Positions 7,256 to 8,420 of a DNA stretch of 8,420 bases are shown one piece after another (the first letter of the stretch is position 1; each line of letters starts with the position of its first letter). The notes under the pieces were generated by a model, which ran no database searches, had not been told where the DNA came from, and worked only from the letters and a program-made list of their open reading frames with translations. Position numbers and translations under genes: made by a program. This stretch comes from Pontiella desulfatans (GTDB lineage: Bacteria > Verrucomicrobiota > Kiritimatiellia > Kiritimatiellales > Pontiellaceae): contig JARFRL010000139.1 in the NCBI GenBank assembly GCA_029287275.1, forward strand, positions 1 through 8,420, read 5' to 3'.

Positions 7256-7284
7256 ATACTCGCAAATTGGCAAGGCCTGTTCAA
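7256..7284 (-). promoter_or_regulatory. Candidate promoter of the hybrid kinase
   Basis: The minus strand carries TTGAAC (7279-7284), a four-of-six -35 match, then a 17-base spacer and GAGTAT (7256-7261), a weak -10. It lies downstream of the nfu terminator, where a new promoter is needed for the kinase. A 10-bp palindrome (7297-7306) lies 12 bases upstream of the -35 box. The call is weak because the -10 is poor. Confidence 0.27.
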
Positions 7285-7296
7285 TTGTTTTCCCCG

Positions 7297-7306
7297 CGAG
7301 GCCTCG
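7297..7306. repeat. Perfect 10-bp palindrome CGAGGCCTCG
   Basis: The sequence is its own reverse complement. It sits between the nfu terminator T tract and the possible kinase promoter, so it could be a regulator binding site. In a GC-rich genome such short palindromes also arise by chance. Confidence 0.5.
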
Positions 7307-7311
7307 ACCCC

Positions 7312-7344
7312 AAAAAAAAAGCGCCGACGAAAGTTCGCCGACGC
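7312..7344 (-). terminator. Rho-independent terminator of nfu
   Basis: On the minus strand GCGTCGGCGAA (7344-7334), a two-base CT centre and TTCGTCGGCGC (7331-7321) form an 11-bp hairpin, or 10 bp with an ACTT loop. It has two G-U wobbles and is followed directly by nine U residues (7320-7312). The wobbles pair only in minus-strand RNA; on the other strand they would be A-C mismatches, so the element points away from nfu as expected. Confidence 0.88.
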
Positions 7345-7354
7345 GTATTGGAAA

Positions 7355-7369
7355 TCCGCGAAGCGCGGA
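7355..7369 (-). repeat. Small hairpin abutting the nfu stop codon
   Basis: TCCGCG and CGCGGA form a perfect 6-bp stem with a three-base loop, directly after the nfu TAG and 10 bases before the main terminator. It may stabilise the 3' end of the short nfu mRNA. It has no U tract of its own. Confidence 0.5.
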
Positions 7370-7618
7370 CTACATGTGGTCGGTGTCGTCGATCACTTCC
7401 TTCACTTCCGGAACGCGTTCCTTCAGGAGGGTTTCAATCCCGTTCTTCATGGTCATGCGAGCGCCGGGGCACCCCTTGCAGCCGCCCTCGAGTTCGATGA
7501 AGACCACGCCGTTTTCCACTTTGGTGACCGTTCCGCCGCCGCCGTGCGAAGCGAGCGCCGGGGAGACTTCGTCGTCCATGACCACGTTAACCGCGTCCAA
7601 AATTTCCTGATCCGTCAT
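7370..7618 (-). CDS. NifU C-terminal-domain Fe-S scaffold/carrier protein
   Basis: An 82-residue single-domain protein of the NifU C-terminal (Nfu) family, which holds a labile 4Fe-4S cluster between subunits of a dimer and passes it to target apoproteins in the cytoplasm. The family pattern is complete: an N-terminal helix ILDAVNVVMDDEVSPALASH, the HGGGGTVTKVENGVVFIEL hairpin, the cluster motif GGCKGCPGA with Cys47 and Cys50, and the helix MTMKNGIETLLKERVPEVKEV. The length is normal for stand-alone members; there is no IscU-like or A-type domain and no other Fe-S assembly gene in view. The ATG at 7618 has an AAAGGAAA ribosome site upstream. The gene is monocistronic: a strong terminator follows the stop and the next gene upstream is divergent. 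Which proteins receive its clusters is not known. Confidence 0.92.
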   Translation of the reverse strand: MTDQEILDAVNVVMDDEVSPALASHGGGGTVTKVENGVVFIELEGGCKGCPGARMTMKNGIETLLKERVPEVKEVIDDTDHM

Positions 7619-7644
7619 GATTGTTTCCTTTTCTTTAGATGAAA

Positions 7645-7673
7645 TTGACTTCGTTACCGGTAATCCCTACTAC
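7645..7673 (+). promoter_or_regulatory. Candidate sigma-70 promoter of the DUF368 gene
   Basis: TTGACT (7645-7650) matches five of six -35 positions. After a 17-base spacer comes TACTAC (7668-7673), a weaker -10. Transcription would start near 7680, about 30 bases before the ATG at 7711. The spacer contains a perfect 10-bp palindrome. Confidence 0.45.
7654..7663. repeat. Perfect 10-bp palindrome TTACCGGTAA, possible operator
   Basis: A self-complementary 10-mer in the middle of the 92-bp divergent region between nfu and the DUF368 gene, wholly inside the spacer of the candidate rightward promoter. A repressor bound here would block that promoter and perhaps the leftward one as well. No regulator gene is adjacent. 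Confidence 0.5.
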
Positions 7674-7710
7674 TTTCTTTTCACATTAACAAGCACTGGG
7701 GCGGCGTTTT

Positions 7711-8420
7711 ATGATCGGCTACATCTTCAACATTCTCAAAGGCGCGCTGATGGGCGCGGCGAACGTGATTCCAGGCGTGTCCGGCGGCACCATGGCCCTG
7801 CTGACCGGCATTTTCGAGAAGCTGATCAACGCCATCAAGTCCTTTGATCTCACCGCGATCAAGCTGGCCTGCGCGTTCAAATTCAAGGAGCTGTTCGAGC
7901 ACGTCGACATGAAGTTCCTGTCCGCGATCGGCATCGGCGTGGTCGTCAGCATTCTGAGCGTGGCGCGGGTTTTGGAGTATCTTTTCGAGAACCACCCCGT
8001 TCATATCTGGTCGTTTTTCTTCGGGCTGATCCTCGCGTCCGTCTACTTCGTCGGGAAAAAGATCAGCAAACGCGACGGCGCCGTCTTGTTGCTGTTCGGC
8101 GCGGGCACGGCCATCGCCGTCGCGATCGCGTTTCTCGAGCCCGCCGCGGAAAACGCGTCGTTCCCCTATCTCATGCTCTGCGGCGCGGTCGCGATGTGCA
8201 GCATGATTCTGCCCGGGCTGTCCGGCTCCTTCGTGCTGTTGCTGATGGGCAACTACGAGCTCGTCATGATCGACGCGGTGAACACCTTCAACTTCGGCGT
8301 CATCCTACCGGTCGGCATCGGCGCGGTGCTGGGCCTCGCGGCGTTCGCCCGCGTGCTTTCCTGGATCTTCAAGAAGTTCCACGATCAAACCATCGCCCTG
8401 CTCACCGGCTTCATCTTCGG
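7711..8420 (+). CDS. DUF368 family membrane protein, probable polyprenyl-phosphate transporter, N-terminal part
   Basis: The first 236 codons of a multi-pass inner-membrane protein that runs past the right edge. It has the DUF368 hallmarks: GAANVIPGVSGGTMALLTGI (15-34) and a second related motif, MILPGLSGSF (165-174). These two P-G-x-S-G motifs mark an internally repeated fold with two re-entrant elements. Hydrophobic segments lie at about 70-88, 98-116, 124-142, 152-180 and 195-217. DUF368 members (named PopT in recent work) are reported to flip undecaprenyl phosphate back across the cytoplasmic membrane so that it can be reused for peptidoglycan and surface polysaccharide synthesis; assigning that role here is inference from family. 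The ATG at 7711 is the first start after an in-frame TAA at 7687 and has a GGGG-type ribosome site at 7698-7701. It is divergent from nfu with a 92-bp shared control region. Confidence 0.88.
   Translation, partial: MIGYIFNILKGALMGAANVIPGVSGGTMALLTGIFEKLINAIKSFDLTAIKLACAFKFKELFEHVDMKFLSAIGIGVVVSILSVARVLEYLFENHPVHIWSFFFGLILASVYFVGKKISKRDGAVLLLFGAGTAIAVAIAFLEPAAENASFPYLMLCGAVAMCSMILPGLSGSFVLLLMGNYELVMIDAVNTFNFGVILPVGIGAVLGLAAFARVLSWIFKKFHDQTIALLTGFIF

Noticed and set aside
7322..7343. Direct repeat of CGCCGACG downstream of nfu
   Set aside because: It is explained by the two arms of the terminator hairpin, which resemble each other because of G-U pairing.
7681..8004. A 107-codon minus-strand frame at the start of the DUF368 gene
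   Set aside because: It is antisense to the DUF368 motifs, and its Asp/His/Gln-rich content is that of a shadow frame.

Overview
The window is a GC-rich stretch of bacterial chromosome. Seven of its eight genes sit on one strand (minus, reading right to left) and one is divergent at the right end. All eight look like chromosomal housekeeping or cell-envelope genes. There are no transposases, phage genes, CRISPR arrays, tRNAs or rRNAs, and no base-composition break that would suggest recent transfer. A type IV pilus motor ATPase, a long hybrid histidine kinase and IF-1 with proteobacterial-type wording suggest a Gram-negative, surface-motile bacterium. Something of the deltaproteobacterial type (Desulfobacterota, Myxococcota, Bdellovibrionota or a related candidate phylum) fits, but that placement is inference from protein flavour, not a proven assignment.

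Layout from the right end. A DUF368-family membrane protein (probable polyprenyl-phosphate transporter, cut by the window edge) reads rightward from 7711. It shares a 92-bp divergent control region, carrying a perfect 10-bp palindrome, with a small NifU-type Fe-S scaffold gene (7370-7618) that reads leftward and ends in a clear Rho-independent terminator. Next on the minus strand are a soluble hybrid kinase with order REC-PAS-PAS-HisKA-HATPase-REC (4935-7187), a PilT-type retraction ATPase with an extra C-terminal TPR-like domain (3372-4856), acetyl-CoA synthetase (1326-3275), an exported thioredoxin-like protein (680-1204), translation initiation factor IF-1 (369-590), and the first 118 codons of a sodium-coupled transporter of the NSS/LeuT family (1-356, cut by the left edge).

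How the genes may work together. The kinase and pilT genes are 78 bp apart on the same strand, so the kinase may belong to the control of pilus-driven motility; this is a context argument only. infA and the transporter are 12 bp apart and probably cotranscribed. acs, the thioredoxin-like gene and infA are separated by 89-121 bp with hairpin or promoter-like elements between them, so they need not share one transcript.

Nothing here amounts to an undescribed multi-gene system. The most unusual items are the PilT-TPR fusion beside the double-receiver kinase, and the palindromes in the two intergenic regions at the right.
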